The notes beneath the pieces are model-generated. The model had not been told where the DNA came from. It saw only the letters and a program-made list of their open reading frames with translations, and did no database searches. A program made the translations under genes and the position numbers. A stretch of DNA of 64,000 nucleotides, taken from the NCBI GenBank assembly GCA_963575745.1, contig CAUYUJ010016349.1, positions 903,589-967,588 of the forward strand, in the 5' to 3' direction. Within the stretch, counting starts at the first letter, position 1. Each line of letters begins with the position of its first letter. The DNA is from Prorocentrum cordatum (Eukaryota > Sar > Dinophyceae > Prorocentrales > Prorocentraceae). Shown here piece by piece: positions 22,231-31,931 of this stretch.

Positions 22231-24034
22231 TGTGTGTTGAGCAAGTCTGAGTATGAGTAGGTCTGAGTATGAGTATGCCTGAGTATGCGTAATACTGTGT
22301 ATGAGTAAGTCTGGTATGAGTAAGTCTGTGTATGAGTACGTCTGGGTGTGAGTAAGTCTGTGAATGAGTAAGTCTGTGTATGAGTATGTCTGAGTGTGAG
22401 TAAGTCTGAGTATGAGTAGGTCTGAGTATGAGTAAGTCTGAGTATGAGTAAGTCTGAGTATGAGTAGGTCTGAGTATGAGGAAAGAGGAGGAGGGGAGGA
22501 GGAAAGAGGAGGAGGGAGAGGCAGTAGGAGGCGTCCAAGTAATAACAAGAACCCCATCTTAGGATATGGGGAACAAGCGAACCGCCTGAGACATCCCCAC
22601 AAAATGGCCGCGAACGAGCCCGTGCAACCACCCCTGGCGGCTCCCCTTAGGGGTGCTGAAACCAGCGCCCCGCCTTAGACATCCTCACAATCTGCTCTCC
22701 AAGCGAAGGATGTTGAGCCCAGAAACAAGCAAACCGCCTGAGACATCCCCACAAAATGGCCGCGAACGAGCCCGTGCAAACACCCCTGGCGGCTCCCCTT
22801 AGGGGTGCTGAAACCAGCGCCCCGCTTGAGACATCCTCCAAACTCTGATGTGTGTTGAATAAGTCTGAGTATGAGTAGGTCTGGGTATGAGTATGCATGA
22901 GTATGAGTAAGTCTGTGTATGAGTAAGTCTGTGTATGAGTAAGTCTGGGTATGAGTAGGTCTGTGTATGAGAAAGTCTGTGTATGTGTACGTCTGGGTAT
23001 GAGTAAGTCTGAGTATGAGTAATACTGTGTATGCGTAAGTCTGGGTATGAGTAAGTCTGTGTATGAGTACGTCTGGGTGTGAGTAAGTCTGTGTATGAGT
23101 AAGTCTGTGTATGCGTATGTCTGAGTGTGAGTAAGTCTGAGTATGAGTATGTCTGAGTCTGAGTAAGTCTGAGTATGAGTAAGTCTGAGTATGAGCAGGT
23201 CTGAGTATGAGGAAAGAGGAGGAGGGGAGGAGGAAAGAGGAGGAGGGAGAGGAAGTAGGAGGCGTCCAAGTAATAACAAGAACCCCATCTTAGGATATGG
23301 GGAACCAGCAAACCGCCTGAGACATCCCCACAAAATGGCCGCGAACGAGCCCGTGCAAACACCCCTGGCGGCTCCACTTAGGGGTGCTGAAACCAGCGCC
23401 CCGCCTGAGACATCCTCACAATCTGCTCTCCAAGCGAAGGATGTTGGGCCCAGAAACAAGCAAACCGCCTGAGACATCCCCACAAAATGGCCGCGAACGA
23501 GCCCGTGCAACCACCCCTGGCGGCCCCCCTTAGGGGTGCTGAAATGAGCGCCTCGCTCGAGACATCCTCCAAATCTGATTGTGTGTTTGAGTAAGTCTGA
23601 GTATGAGTTAGGTCTGAGTATGAGGTTATGCTGAGTATGAGTAAGTCGTGTCTGAGTAAGTCTGTGTATGAGTAAAGTCTGGGTATGAGGAGGTCTGTGT
23701 ATGAGAAAGTCTGTGTATGTGTACGTCTGGGTATGAGTAAGTCTGAGTATGAGTAATACTGTGTATGAGTAAGTCTGGTATGAGTACGTCTGTGTATGAG
23801 TACGTGTGGGTGTGAGTAAGTCTGTGTATGAGTAAGTCTGTGTATGAGTATGTCTGAGTGTGAGTAGGCCTGAGTATAAGTAGGTCTGAGTATGATTAAG
23901 TCTGAGTAGGAGTAAGTCTGAGTATGAGGAGGGGAGGAGGAAAGAGGAGGAGGGAGAGGCAGTAGAAAGAGGAGGAGGGAGAGGCAGTAGGAGGCGTCCA
24001 AGTAATAGCAAGAACCCCATCTTAGGATATGGGG
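22231..24034. repeat. Higher-order repeat, period 731-732 bp
   Basis: The order is an 18-bp minisatellite (GTCTGAGTATGAGTAAGT), a GGAGGAGGG purine patch, CTTAGGATATGGGGA, then one or two 152-bp units, repeated. AGGATATGGGG falls at 22,561, 23,292 and 24,024. The 570-codon minus-strand frame (THTQTYSYSDLL pattern) is simply the 18-bp unit read as six codons. Confidence 0.95.
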
Positions 24035-24040
24035 AGCAAG

Positions 24041-24210
24041 CCACGCAGTCGGAGGTGATGGTAACGGCCAGCGGGGCCAGGGCTGTGGCGAGCTGTCCCC
24101 GAGCGTCCTGGAACGCTCTCAGAGCGTTCCAGGTGATCTGGAGCGGCCGCGGCACCAGATTCATCCCCCAGACCCGCCGGATCTCCGAGATCCCCGACCT
24201 GTTCGGGTAG
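24041..24210 (+). CDS. Possible terminal exon, unknown protein
   Basis: Frame SEVMVTASGARAVASCPRAS, then WNALRAFQVIWSGRGTRFIP, ending at TAG 24,208-24,210. It contains a perfect hairpin (24,107-24,133, arms CCTGGAACGCTCT). The minus strand is also open, so the strand is uncertain. Confidence 0.3.
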
Positions 24211-24660
24211 AAGGGTTCCAGGCCTTGGTCGAAGGTTCGCCTTGGTCGCAGGCTCCTCTTGGTCGATGGTCCGAAGTCTCGGTCGTGGCCTTGTCTTGGT
24301 CGAGAGTTCCAGGAGCACGCGCATTGACAAACAAACGCGGTCTGGGGTAATGGGTGCATCTCTTCAGCCTTCTCCTCATATGGCGTGGTCGTGGGCTCAT
24401 GGGTTCACATGCTAGCTCCCTGGCTCACGGGCTCAAGGCTTTACGGATTCATGTTTTCATGGGTTCCATGTTCCGTCGTTTGTCAATGGAGGGGCGGAGG
24501 GAGGGATGATCATATAAGGAGGACGGCAGGGGATGGACGGAGGAGGGGCGGGGGAAGGGAGAGGGAAGGGGGAGCAGAGAGGGGGGAGAGAAGGGGTAGA
24601 CAAGCGAGGTGCGTTTGCGCCATATCTGACATCTGATCCCTGCCACCCATTTTTTCTCAT
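24211..24660. other. CTTGGTCG minisatellite and unassigned sequence
   Basis: CTTGGTCG recurs about six times at 24,220-24,305. The rest, to 24,660, has a G-rich purine patch and no supportable gene. Confidence 0.6.
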
Positions 24661-25163
24661 GATGATGATTTTTCTCTATCCGTCGACTGGCGTCATTGCG
24701 ATTGCGGACCTGGAACCCTCCGAAGGACCACATCTTGCTGTGCGCAATCTGAAAAGCGGAGCTGTGCACACCGGAGGAGAAGGCGGCGGATGAGCAGGAG
24801 GGGAAAGAACGGGGAGGACGGCGCAGAAGAAGCCTTCGGATCCGGAAACGTTTGCCGAGCCAGGGCGCGAGCACCAGTCGGGACGACGGGGAGCAAGGCG
24901 CCGATCTCGACGCGAGGCCAACGTCGCAGCGGGAACACCATTTTGGAGCACCGTCGTTTGGGCTTCGTGGGAGATGCGCATGCGGCAGGCTCGCTCGGAG
25001 CGCAGACTGCGGCGCGCGTCTCTGCCTGTCGCGGGTCTGCTCGCGGGTCGCGGCGAGATCCCCAGCGTGCCTGGCGGCCTCTGGATTCGCGCCGCGGTGG
25101 CGGCCCAGCCTTGCGAAGTTCGGAGGTTGCGCTCCAGCTTCCTCCTCAACGGACAGCAACAAT
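24661..25163 (+). CDS. Hypothetical coding stretch, frame uncertain
   Basis: A repeat-free block just before an M3 element. Plus frames include VIAIADLEPSEGPHLAVRNL (24,690-24,792) and GKNGEDGAEEAFGSGNVC (24,800 on). The minus strand is also open for 171 codons. The block is probably partly coding, but I cannot fix strand or exon limits. Confidence 0.2.
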
Positions 25164-25343
25164 TGTGGTGGAGGCCCATGCCAAGAAGCACCCTGCTTGC
25201 CTCCAGGGTGCCCGGGCTGTCTTGGGTTTCGATTGTTTGGCCATGGAGGGCGTGACGCTCCCACGCCTAAAAAACCAATGGTCGTCCTGGGGTCTCAGGG
25301 CTGGATTTCTTGTGGAAGGTTTCTTGTGGTCGGGCCCCTACTA
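25164..25343. mobile_element. TA-type short element, family M3, copy 2
   Basis: About 180 bp. Shares GCCCATGCCAAGAAGCACCC, GGGTTTCGATTG and GTGGTCGGGCCCCTACTA with copies 1 and 3. The right end is followed by TA. Confidence 0.75.
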
Positions 25344-26014
25344 TACACGGAGAGGGCGAGATATTTTCAGGACGTAGCTAGGGGATGCAGAGCAGTATTC
25401 ATATTCAGTGATTGTGGCGGCGGAGGAGGAATGGAGACTTACCGGAGGGGCAGGCAGGGAGGGAGGCAGGATGAGGGTGGAGAGAGCCAGAAGAGGAGGA
25501 GGATGAGAAGGAGGAGGAGGATGATCGAGGCGGCGGTACAGATCTCCCGTGTCTGATCTTGTTGCTTGTTCTATTTGCCTACTTACGTCGTCTTTTCTCC
25601 CACATTGCGAGAGTGTTGTTGTGGCCACCGCAACCATTCCTGTCTTCAGGGCTAGGTGCAGGAGGAGGAGGAGGAGGAGGAGGAGGAGGAGGAGGAGGAC
25701 CACCCAAGAGCCCTCAGAAGCGTTCCCAGAAGCCCGCGAGTCCCAAGAATAGTCTTTCTTTTTCCGTTTCGTCCCCCACGCTCCGCACCGAGGAGGCCTC
25801 GAGGGGACGACGGCGACGACGACGGCGACGGCGAAGGACCCCGGGCAGCCGACGCCGCGATATCTTCCTGCGAAGTGTGGCTGCTCGGAGGCCTGGGCCC
25901 CCCTCCCCGGGGACGGCCTCTCTGCCGTCCCCCGGGAACCCCGGCAGGGACCCCAGCAGGCCGGCTTTCCCGTCGCGATGGTCCCCCCGACGCCCGTTCC
26001 TGTTCCTTCCCCTC
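25344..26014. other. Mixed stretch with (GGA)n and an ambiguous open frame
   Basis: (GGA)n at 25,655-25,700. 25,800-25,975 is open in two plus frames (for example RAADAAISSCEVWLLGGLG), but no start or splice site is convincing. Confidence 0.4.
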
Positions 26015-26198
26015 CACCTCCTCCTCCCCCTCGTCTTCTCCTCCTCCTCCCTCCTCCTCCTCCTCCTCGCTCCTCCTCCTCCTCCTCCTCCTCCTCTCCT
26101 CCTCCTCCCCTCGTCTTCCTCTCCTCTCCGTCTCCTCCCCCTCCTCCTCCTCCTCCCCTCCTACCTCCTCCTCCTCCTCCTCCCCTCCTCCTCCTCCT

Positions 26199-26229
<31 letters not shown>

Positions 26230-26515
26230 TCCTCCTCCTCCTCCTCCTCCTTCCTCCTCCTCCTCCTCCTCCTCCTCCTCTCTCCTCCTCCTCTCCTCCT
26301 CCTCCTCCCCCTCCTCCCTCCCCCTCCTCCTCCTCCTCCTCCTCCCTCCTCTCCTTCCCCTCTCCTCCTCCTCCTCCCCCCTCCCTCCTCCTCCTCCTCC
26401 TCCTCCTCCTCCTCCTCCTCCTCCTCCTCCTCCTCCTCCTCCTCCTTCCCCTCCTCCTCCGCCTCCTCCGCCTCCTCCTCCTCCTCCTCCTCCTCCTCCT
26501 TCTCCTCCTCCTAGG
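26015..26515. repeat. (CTC/TCC)n array, about 500 bp
   Basis: Near-continuous pyrimidine triplets. The poly-Leu/Ser/Pro and poly-Arg/Gly/Glu frames of 180-370 codons over it are artefacts. Confidence 0.95.
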
Positions 26516-26519
26516 CATG

Positions 26520-26667
26520 CTTTCGGGCCACAGTTCCGGCATCCAGTGGCCGCTCGCGCGATAGGATCCGGACACCCTTGGGAGCGCTCGGGACAAGGGG
26601 CTGCTGCTGGCCGACGAGGATGTCCAAGGACCTCTCGAAAGCGCGTGGGCGCCACGCGCGGATGCAG
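26520..26667 (+). CDS. Exon-like piece ending at a GTGAGT donor
   Basis: The frame DKGLLLADEDVQGPLESAWA (from about 26,590) ends at GATGCAG, followed by GTGAGT, a consensus 5' splice site. The continuation after the candidate intron (26,840 on) enters Glu-rich then Asp-rich sequence over a (GAC)n array, so the downstream exon is unclear. Confidence 0.35.
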
Positions 26668-26839
26668 GTGAGTCACCGAGCGCGTTCCACCACTCGCAAA
26701 GTGCCTACTCGCAAACGTCTGAACAAAAACCAACGATGTAATATGTGTGTATATATCACAGCTGTATCGTAAATCCCCACGGCGGATCCAGGCCATTTGC
26801 GAGTAGTGACTTTGCAAGTAGTGGAACGCGCTTGCCTAG
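26668..26839. mobile_element. Inverted-repeat element coinciding with a GT-AG intron
   Basis: 172 bp, beginning GTGAGTCACCGAGCGCG and ending CGCGCTTGCCTAG. The terminal inverted repeats run about 38 bases inward (left GCGTTCCACCACTCGCAAAG; right CTTTGCAAGTAGTGGAACGC) with only a few mismatches. The consensus donor and an AG acceptor lie just outside the arms. The interior is AT-rich (ATGTGTGTATATATCAC). Confidence 0.7.
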
Positions 26840-26859
26840 TGAGGAGGGGGAGCAGCCGA

Positions 26860-27006
26860 CGCAGCCGACGTCGACGACGCCGACGACGACGCCGACGACG
26901 ACGAAGACGACGACGAAGACAATGAGGGGGCGCAACCTGCACCCGCGCAGGCTCTACGACGCTGGCGAAGAGCTCGGCGAGGCCGGCGCCGCCAGCTGCA
27001 CGCCCA

Positions 27007-27040
<34 letters not shown>

Positions 27041-27084
27041 AGACGACGACGACGACGGCGGCGGCGGCGGCGACGACGACGGCT

Positions 27085-27122
<38 letters not shown>

Positions 27123-27245
27123 AACGGCGATGACGACGACGACGACGACGACGACGACGGCGGCGACGACGTCGACGACGGCGGCAACGACGACGACGAC
27201 GGCGATGACGACGACGACAACGGCGACGACGACGACGTCGACGAC
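26860..27245. repeat. (GAC)n array with GGC interruptions
   Basis: GACGACGAC triplets with CCGACG at the left edge. The Asp-rich frame could be coding if the exon model is right, but the triplet period alone explains it. Confidence 0.85.
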
Positions 27246-27959
27246 GGCGCTTGCCAGGTCAGCGCCGTCGGCTCCACGCCCCAGCAGCCGCCCGCCGTGC
27301 TCGCCACGCCGAGCGGCAGGAGCCGCGCCAGAGCTGGCCGGAGGGCGCCGGCTGCCTCGAAACCCCCGGGCGTCGCAGTGTTTTCTCCAGGGTTCCCAGG
27401 GGGCATTCTTCTCCTCCTCCTCCTCCTCCTCCTCCCTCCTCCTCCTCCTCCTCCTCCTCCTCCTCCTCCTCCTCCTCCATCCTCCTCCTCCCCTCCCCCT
27501 CCCTTCTCCTCCTCCTCTCTCTCCTCCTCCTTCTCCCTCCTCCTCCTCCTCCTCCTCCGCCCCTCCGTCCTCCTCCTCCTCCTCCTCCTCCCCCTCCTCC
27601 TCCTCCTCCGCCTCCTCCTCCGCACGCCACAGAGCCAGCCCCCTGAGTGCGGTCGCGTGCCGCCTGGGGTTGCTGGCCATGGCCAGTGCTGCCGTGAGCA
27701 GAGAGCGGCAGCCGTCCATAGCATCGCAACGGCGGAGGCCCGCAGGCCTCTTCTCCGAAGCCTCTTGGCAGCAGTGCCATGCTTTCTTTGCGATTTCATG
27801 TTGCAGTCAGAGTTTCTGTTGTAGGATCCAGGCTTGTACGATCTCCAGTCCAGTCCAGTCCTCCACCTCCTCCTCCACCTCCTCCACCTCCTCCTCCTCC
27901 ACCACCTCCTCCACCTCCTCCTCCACCTCCTCCTTCTCCTCCTCCTCCTCCCCCTCCTA
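27246..27959. other. TCC arrays around short ambiguous open stretches
   Basis: (CTC/TCC)n at 27,410-27,625 and 27,860-27,955. 27,250-27,400 and 27,630-27,800 are repeat-free and open on both strands, so no CDS is called. Confidence 0.6.
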
Positions 27960-28205
27960 TCCCCTTGTGATCCTCGTCCTGGCCTTCGTTGTCCTCTGCT
28001 CCTGTTCCTCCTGCTCCTCCTCATCTCTAGGCCTCCCAGATGGGGTCGGAGCAGATGGGGTCGGAGGATCGCGCCGCATCGCCGATGCAACGCCGGTGCG
28101 GCTCGATGCGGAGTCCGATTTGCTTCACGCTGACATCGCCGATGCACCGCCGACATCGTTGATGCATCGCCGTTGCATCGCCGATGCATCGCCGATACGA
28201 TAGTG
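27960..28205. repeat. Third member of the GCATCGCCGATGC hairpin family
   Basis: GATCCTCGTCC, GTCCTCTGCTCCTGTTC, CTAGGCCTCCCAGATGGGGT and repeated GCATCGCCGATGC, in the same order as the left arm of the 10.65-11.29 kb palindrome. Confidence 0.8.
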
Positions 28206-28435
28206 TCGTCTTGCGCTTTGTGTGTGCCCCCCACCCGCGGCCCCAAAGAAACCGCGCACCAAAGGTGATTCTTACCCAGGGTCACTCTTGCTTGTAGCCA
28301 AATCAGGCGTTTTCGCCCGTTCCCGGGCCCCAGGACCATTACAGATCGATCTGGCTTTAGAAATCCAGCAGGAAGATTCGGTCCAGGTCCCCGGCCGTAA
28401 TTTGTTTCGATGTTGGTTTTTTCTGGTTGACCCAA

Positions 28436-28640
28436 AAGGGGGTCCCGCGACAAGGGGGTGGTGCAATAGACTTGGTGCAATAGATTTGTGTGGTTGCAAC
28501 AGATTTGGGGTGTGCAATACATTCCAGTGCGTAAGTGTATTGCCTGGGTTTGCGCGTGCACTACATCCGGTGCAATACAATGCAATACAATTCTCTGGCG
28601 CAATACGATTGCAATACAATTGCCACAAATCTATTGCATT
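28436..28640. repeat. TGCAATA-rich minisatellite
   Basis: GGTGCAATAGA, GTGCAATACA and TGCAATACAAT units, loosely 11-20 bp. Related to 34,745-35,192 and, inverted, 40,500-40,770. Confidence 0.75.
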
Positions 28641-28659
28641 ACCCCCTTTCAGCTGGACC

Positions 28660-28791
28660 CCCTTTTCGGTCGACCAAATTTTTGTCGCAACGTCGGGCCT
28701 CAGGGACTACACGGCCGTCTGGGTTCAAGGAGCCCCGAAGACGCCCACGGGCGGAAAGTTCAGCAGCAGTACGCCCTGGCCTCCTCACATA
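28660..28791 (+). CDS. Exon-like piece interrupted by an M3 element
   Basis: Frame DQIFVATSGLRDYTAVWVQG, then APKTPTGGKFSSS, up to an exact TA-flanked element at 28,792. Just beyond the element, 28,974-29,023 reads GGQSPHTQAEDIAGV then stop. If the two belong together, the element splits one coding region. The minus strand is also open, so confidence is low. Confidence 0.3.
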
Positions 28792-28971
28792 CAGTGGGAG
28801 CCCATGCCAAGACACACCCTGCGTGCCCCCAGGGTGCCCTTGGTTTCTTGGGCTTCGATGGTTCTGCCATGGAAGGTGTGACGTTCTCACACCAAAAAAT
28901 CGATGGACGCCCTGGGGTCTCGGGGTTGGGTTTCTGTTCGTGGGAGGTTTCCTGTGGTCGGGCCCCTGCTG
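28792..28971. mobile_element. TA-type short element, family M3, copy 3 (cleanest ends)
   Basis: 180 bp, flanked exactly by TA at 28,790-28,791 and 28,972-28,973. The ends CAGTGGGAGCCC and GGGCCCCTGCTG form an imperfect 12-base TIR. TA duplications are typical of Tc1/mariner-type transposition. There is no transposase. Confidence 0.8.
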
Positions 28972-29120
28972 TACGGGAGGCCAGAGCCCGCACACCCAGG
29001 CCGAAGACATCGCAGGAGTGTAAAGTTAGCATTGTTCAGTGAGGGCGCCCGTTGTTCACCTACGCCTGTCCTGGCCGATTGCGGGTGGGTGCAGGTGTAC
29101 AGTTAGCGCCCGCCTAAGAA

Positions 29121-29208
29121 TGACCATGGCCAGGGTGTCGCAGGACCTTCAGACTGGCGATGACCAGGATCGGCACCGACGCTACCGCGTTCAGTCTCGA
29201 TCATGGTC
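29121..29208. mobile_element. MITE-like element, family M5, short copy
   Basis: GACCATGGCCAGGGTGTCGC at the left and GATCATGGTC at the right; the middle is deleted relative to 32,809-32,952. Confidence 0.55.
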
Positions 29209-29434
29209 TTGATCAGGCAGAGGCCGAGTGGCGGGGTGGGGGCGAGGGCGATGCGCAGACCCAGGCGCCTGCGCTTCGGTGCTCGGGGGAGCTCGGGCGT
29301 CTTCAATCCCATCGCTTCCCGGGGGTCCTCTCGCCTCCAGGCGCCTTCCAGCGTCTGCGCCTCGTCGAGCCGAGAGCCTTCTGGGGCTCCGAGGGTGTCA
29401 GGACCCACGCCATGACCAAGGGGAGGGACGCTTG
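29190..29434 (+). CDS. Possible exon, unknown protein
   Basis: Frame LDHGLDQAEAEWRGGGEGD, then GVLSPPGAFQRLRLVEPRAF, stop TGA at 29,432-29,434. A long minus-strand frame (29,103-29,945) competes. Overlaps the end of the M5 copy. Confidence 0.25.
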
Positions 29435-29988
29435 ACCGAGACGTCACCGGATCGTGTCGACACCGATCTTGGACAGGGTCGCCCACCAGGGGCAACGATA
29501 AGGGAGATTGGTTCATCAGGCGGGGACACGTCGGCCTTGAATCAGCGATGCGTCGCCGACAGATCTGCGATTGGCTCTGGATAGCGAAGCCGCACGTTCC
29601 TTGATGGGGGTGGGCTGGCTTCCGCCGCTGCGGACTCCGCCGATGTCGAGCGTGGTCTTCTCCGGCGTACATGCTGCCAGCGGAACTTCTTTGATCATCC
29701 AGCCATCGTGCCGCCGAGAAATAGGGAGACAGAGAGAGATAGAGAGAGATCGGGAAGACGTGAGACTCGGGTTCGGGGGATTCGGGTTGATCCGACGGGA
29801 CCATCATGAACATGACGAGATCCAGTGTGAACTTTGACGCGAGCTCCCGCGGCAAGCATCCCACGAACCTCGGACACGGCAAAATGCAGGACGCGCTCGT
29901 CAGAATGCGGCGGCAAAAACCCGCGCTCCTGCGCACTCGAGTCACACGAGTCTCACGTTTCCCCCAGAGAGAGAGAGAGAGTCAGAGC
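29435..29988. other. No supported gene
   Basis: Complex sequence with short (GA)n runs at about 29,730 and 29,966. An M5-like CGGATCGTGTCGACACC fragment is at about 29,450. Confidence 0.5.
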
Positions 29989-30144
29989 GTGAATTACCTA
30001 CCCCGCTTTCGCTTTCAGGCAAAGCCAAGTCATACCACGCGCCTCCCCGTCGAGTGGCCTGACCAGTGCGTGCCGTAGTTTGGCATCGCTTGGTAGCTCT
30101 TGGAAGCGAGGGTGGTCAAAAGCGAGGTCGGTTCGTTTGCCCCC

Positions 30145-30147
<3 letters not shown>
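29989..30147. mobile_element. MITE-like element, family M6, copy 1
   Basis: The same 160-bp sequence is at 51,629-51,789. TIRs: ACCTACCCCGCTTT at the left and, on the right, the complement of AACCGACCTCGCTTTTG. Internal block GTAGTTTGGCATCGCTTGG is shared. Confidence 0.8.
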
Positions 30148-30190
<43 letters not shown>

Positions 30191-30197
30191 AAGCGAG
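30148..30197. repeat. (GA)n microsatellite
   Basis: GAGAGA run, with AAA interruptions after 30,179. Confidence 0.95.
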
Positions 30198-30447
30198 ACC
30201 AGGGCGCCGATAGGGTCAAAGGGGGGAAGGCAGCGACCCCCAATCGCCAACCCATCGCCCCTCGGGGCCCCGGCAGCCTCAGCCCCAACCTGGCCAGGAG
30301 CGGTGGCCCCGCCACCGAGGGCCTGCCGTCGCGGGTCCCTGGGCGAGGCCTCGCCGACTCCGGAGCCCTCTCGGAGCCGGTCCCCCCCCTTGGTCGTTCC
30401 GCCTCGGAGAGAGTCCCAGACAGCCGACGTGGGGACTTAAGCACAGC
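30198..30447. other. Ambiguous open stretch
   Basis: Two plus frames and one minus frame are open. One plus frame ends SRSRSPPLVVPPRRESQTAD before a stop, but there is no clear boundary. Confidence 0.35.
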
Positions 30448-30450
30448 TTT

Positions 30451-30482
<32 letters not shown>

Positions 30483-30656
30483 TTTTCTTTTTTTTTTTTA
30501 TTTTTTGTATTTGTTTTTCGTCTTTTTACCTTAAGTGTTTTTGCTTGTTTTTTATTTTTTTTTTTTTTTTTTCTTTTTCTTTTTCTTTTTTTTTTTTTAT
30601 TTTTTATTTCTTTTTATTTTTTTGTTTATTTTTATTTTTTTTGTTTTGTTTTTTTT
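30448..30656. repeat. T-rich tract, about 200 bases
   Basis: Runs of up to about 20 T separated by A, C or G. Striking in this GC-rich window. Confidence 0.95.
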
Positions 30657-30779
30657 AAGCACAGCACGGGCCCGCCAGAGGCCCGGGCCCGTTTCTGTGG
30701 GGGGCGCCAGGGGGCCCCTCCTCCCGAGCCGCCTGTCTCTTGACTAGGGGGCCACGTGCGAGCCCCGCCCTCCCCCTTC

Positions 30780-30965
30780 AGAACTCTCACCACCCACCAA
30801 CCCACCCCAACCCAACCCGAAGGCTCAGATTGACCCTCGCTTTCCAGTGGGGGGGGGGGTCGGGAAACATCGAGAAAACACGTGTGGAACCCTTACCCCC
30901 CCCCCAACCCGAAATTCGGGTCTTCGGGTTGGGTTGGGGTGGTCTGGTAGGCAGTCAAAATCGTG
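30780..30965. mobile_element. MITE-like element, family M1, copy 2
   Basis: Perfect terminal inverted repeats: CCACCCCAACCCAACCCGAA at 30,802 and TTCGGGTTGGGTTGGGGTGG ending at 30,942. Homology to 18,206-18,375 extends 15-25 bases beyond each TIR. Confidence 0.85.
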
Positions 30966-31299
30966 GGGGGTATGGGGCAGGGTTCGCACACGTGGCCCCC
31001 TATTGGCGGCCCTGGACCCCGGCAGGGGGCCCCTGGCCGAGAAGTGCCAGGAGCAGAGCCGTCGTGGTTTTGCTCCACGGCCCGAGGACGTGTCCGGGGT
31101 GAGGGAAGCCAGGCCCCCAGAGACCCGGGCACACGCGAACCAGGACACTGGTCGGGGAAGCGGCACCCTTTCCTGCAAAGTCAGGTTTGGTCGCCCAGTG
31201 CAGTTTTTGTGTGCTGCTCCGTAGGGTTGAGGTCTTTGTCCGGGTCTAGGGTGTGTGTGTGTGTGTCTTGCATGCGTCGAAGGCCTGTGTCCGGATTCA
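30966..31299. other. No recognised feature
   Basis: GC-rich complex sequence; (GT)n at about 31,249-31,264. Confidence 0.5.
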
Positions 31300-31410
31300 T
31301 TCCAGGAGTGTTGCAGTACAGTCTTGGTTTCGGGCCGCCGTTTGGAAAAAACGGTTTCGAGGGATGCTGGATGCCCCGGTCTGGCGTCTCCAGGTCTGCG
31401 GGGCCCTTTA
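31300..31410 (+). repeat. Dispersed repeat shared with 13,985-14,090
   Basis: TTTCGAGGGATGCTGGATG and GGTCTGGCGT match the other locus in order and strand. Confidence 0.75.
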
Positions 31411-31549
31411 AAAGCGTCCATTGCAGACGTCGTTCGCTGCCCTGCGGTCCCACCGCTGCGTCGGCCGCGCTGCGCGCACGTCCGCGTGCGCCATGTTTTG
31501 GGGCCTTCTCTTTCTGCAGCCGGCCCCGCGGGCAGCACGACAGCTACGG

Positions 31550-31730
31550 GGCGTGAAAACGACCACAGCCTCTTTTGATGCCGCCTTCCAGCCCGCAGCA
31601 ACGCAGCAGTGGTTGTGGTAATTTTCGTTGAGCTTGGCACCAGGAAAATGACCACAACCACTGCTTCTTTTTCGGCCGGCTGGGAGGCATCGCAAACAAG
31701 AAGCAGTGGCTGTGGTCATTTTCCCGTTCC
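31550..31730. repeat. Four alternating copies of a GACCACAGCC motif
   Basis: GAAAACGACCACAGCC (31,553, +), GCAGTGGTTGTGGTAATTTT (31,606, -), AAAATGACCACAACCACTGC (31,645, +) and GCAGTGGCTGTGGTCATTTT (31,703, -) can fold into alternative hairpins. Confidence 0.85.
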
Positions 31731-31931
31731 GCAACAGCGCAGGTATATCAGATTGCAATCGGGTCGCAGAGCCTGTGCGTAAGAAGGACGTGCACGTACA
31801 TGAAAGCACGTTGGTTTGGAGAGTACGCATTGCGCGAACTTTCGTATCACGCGGCTAGTCTCGCGGATCGGGAGGCTTTGTTCACGTACGTATTTGGGTG
31901 CGTAGGGCCTTTTGGGGCTCCCTACTCTTGT

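Noticed and set aside
22231-22480. Regular short repeats resembling a CRISPR array
   Set aside because: Units are contiguous 18-mers without unique spacers, in a eukaryotic repeat context, and no cas genes are present.
22647-24359. 570-codon minus-strand frame with THTQTYSYSDLL repeats
   Set aside because: The 18-bp minisatellite unit is a multiple of three, so every frame stays open; the protein repeat is a by-product.
26954-28603. 549-codon minus-strand frame
   Set aside because: Most of it crosses (GAC)n, (TCC)n and the GCATCGCCGATGC family; composition changes abruptly at array edges.
30898-30950. Telomere-like GGGTTGGGTTGGGG
   Set aside because: Only two units, present as an inverted pair and repeated at 18.3 kb; it is an element end, not a telomere.
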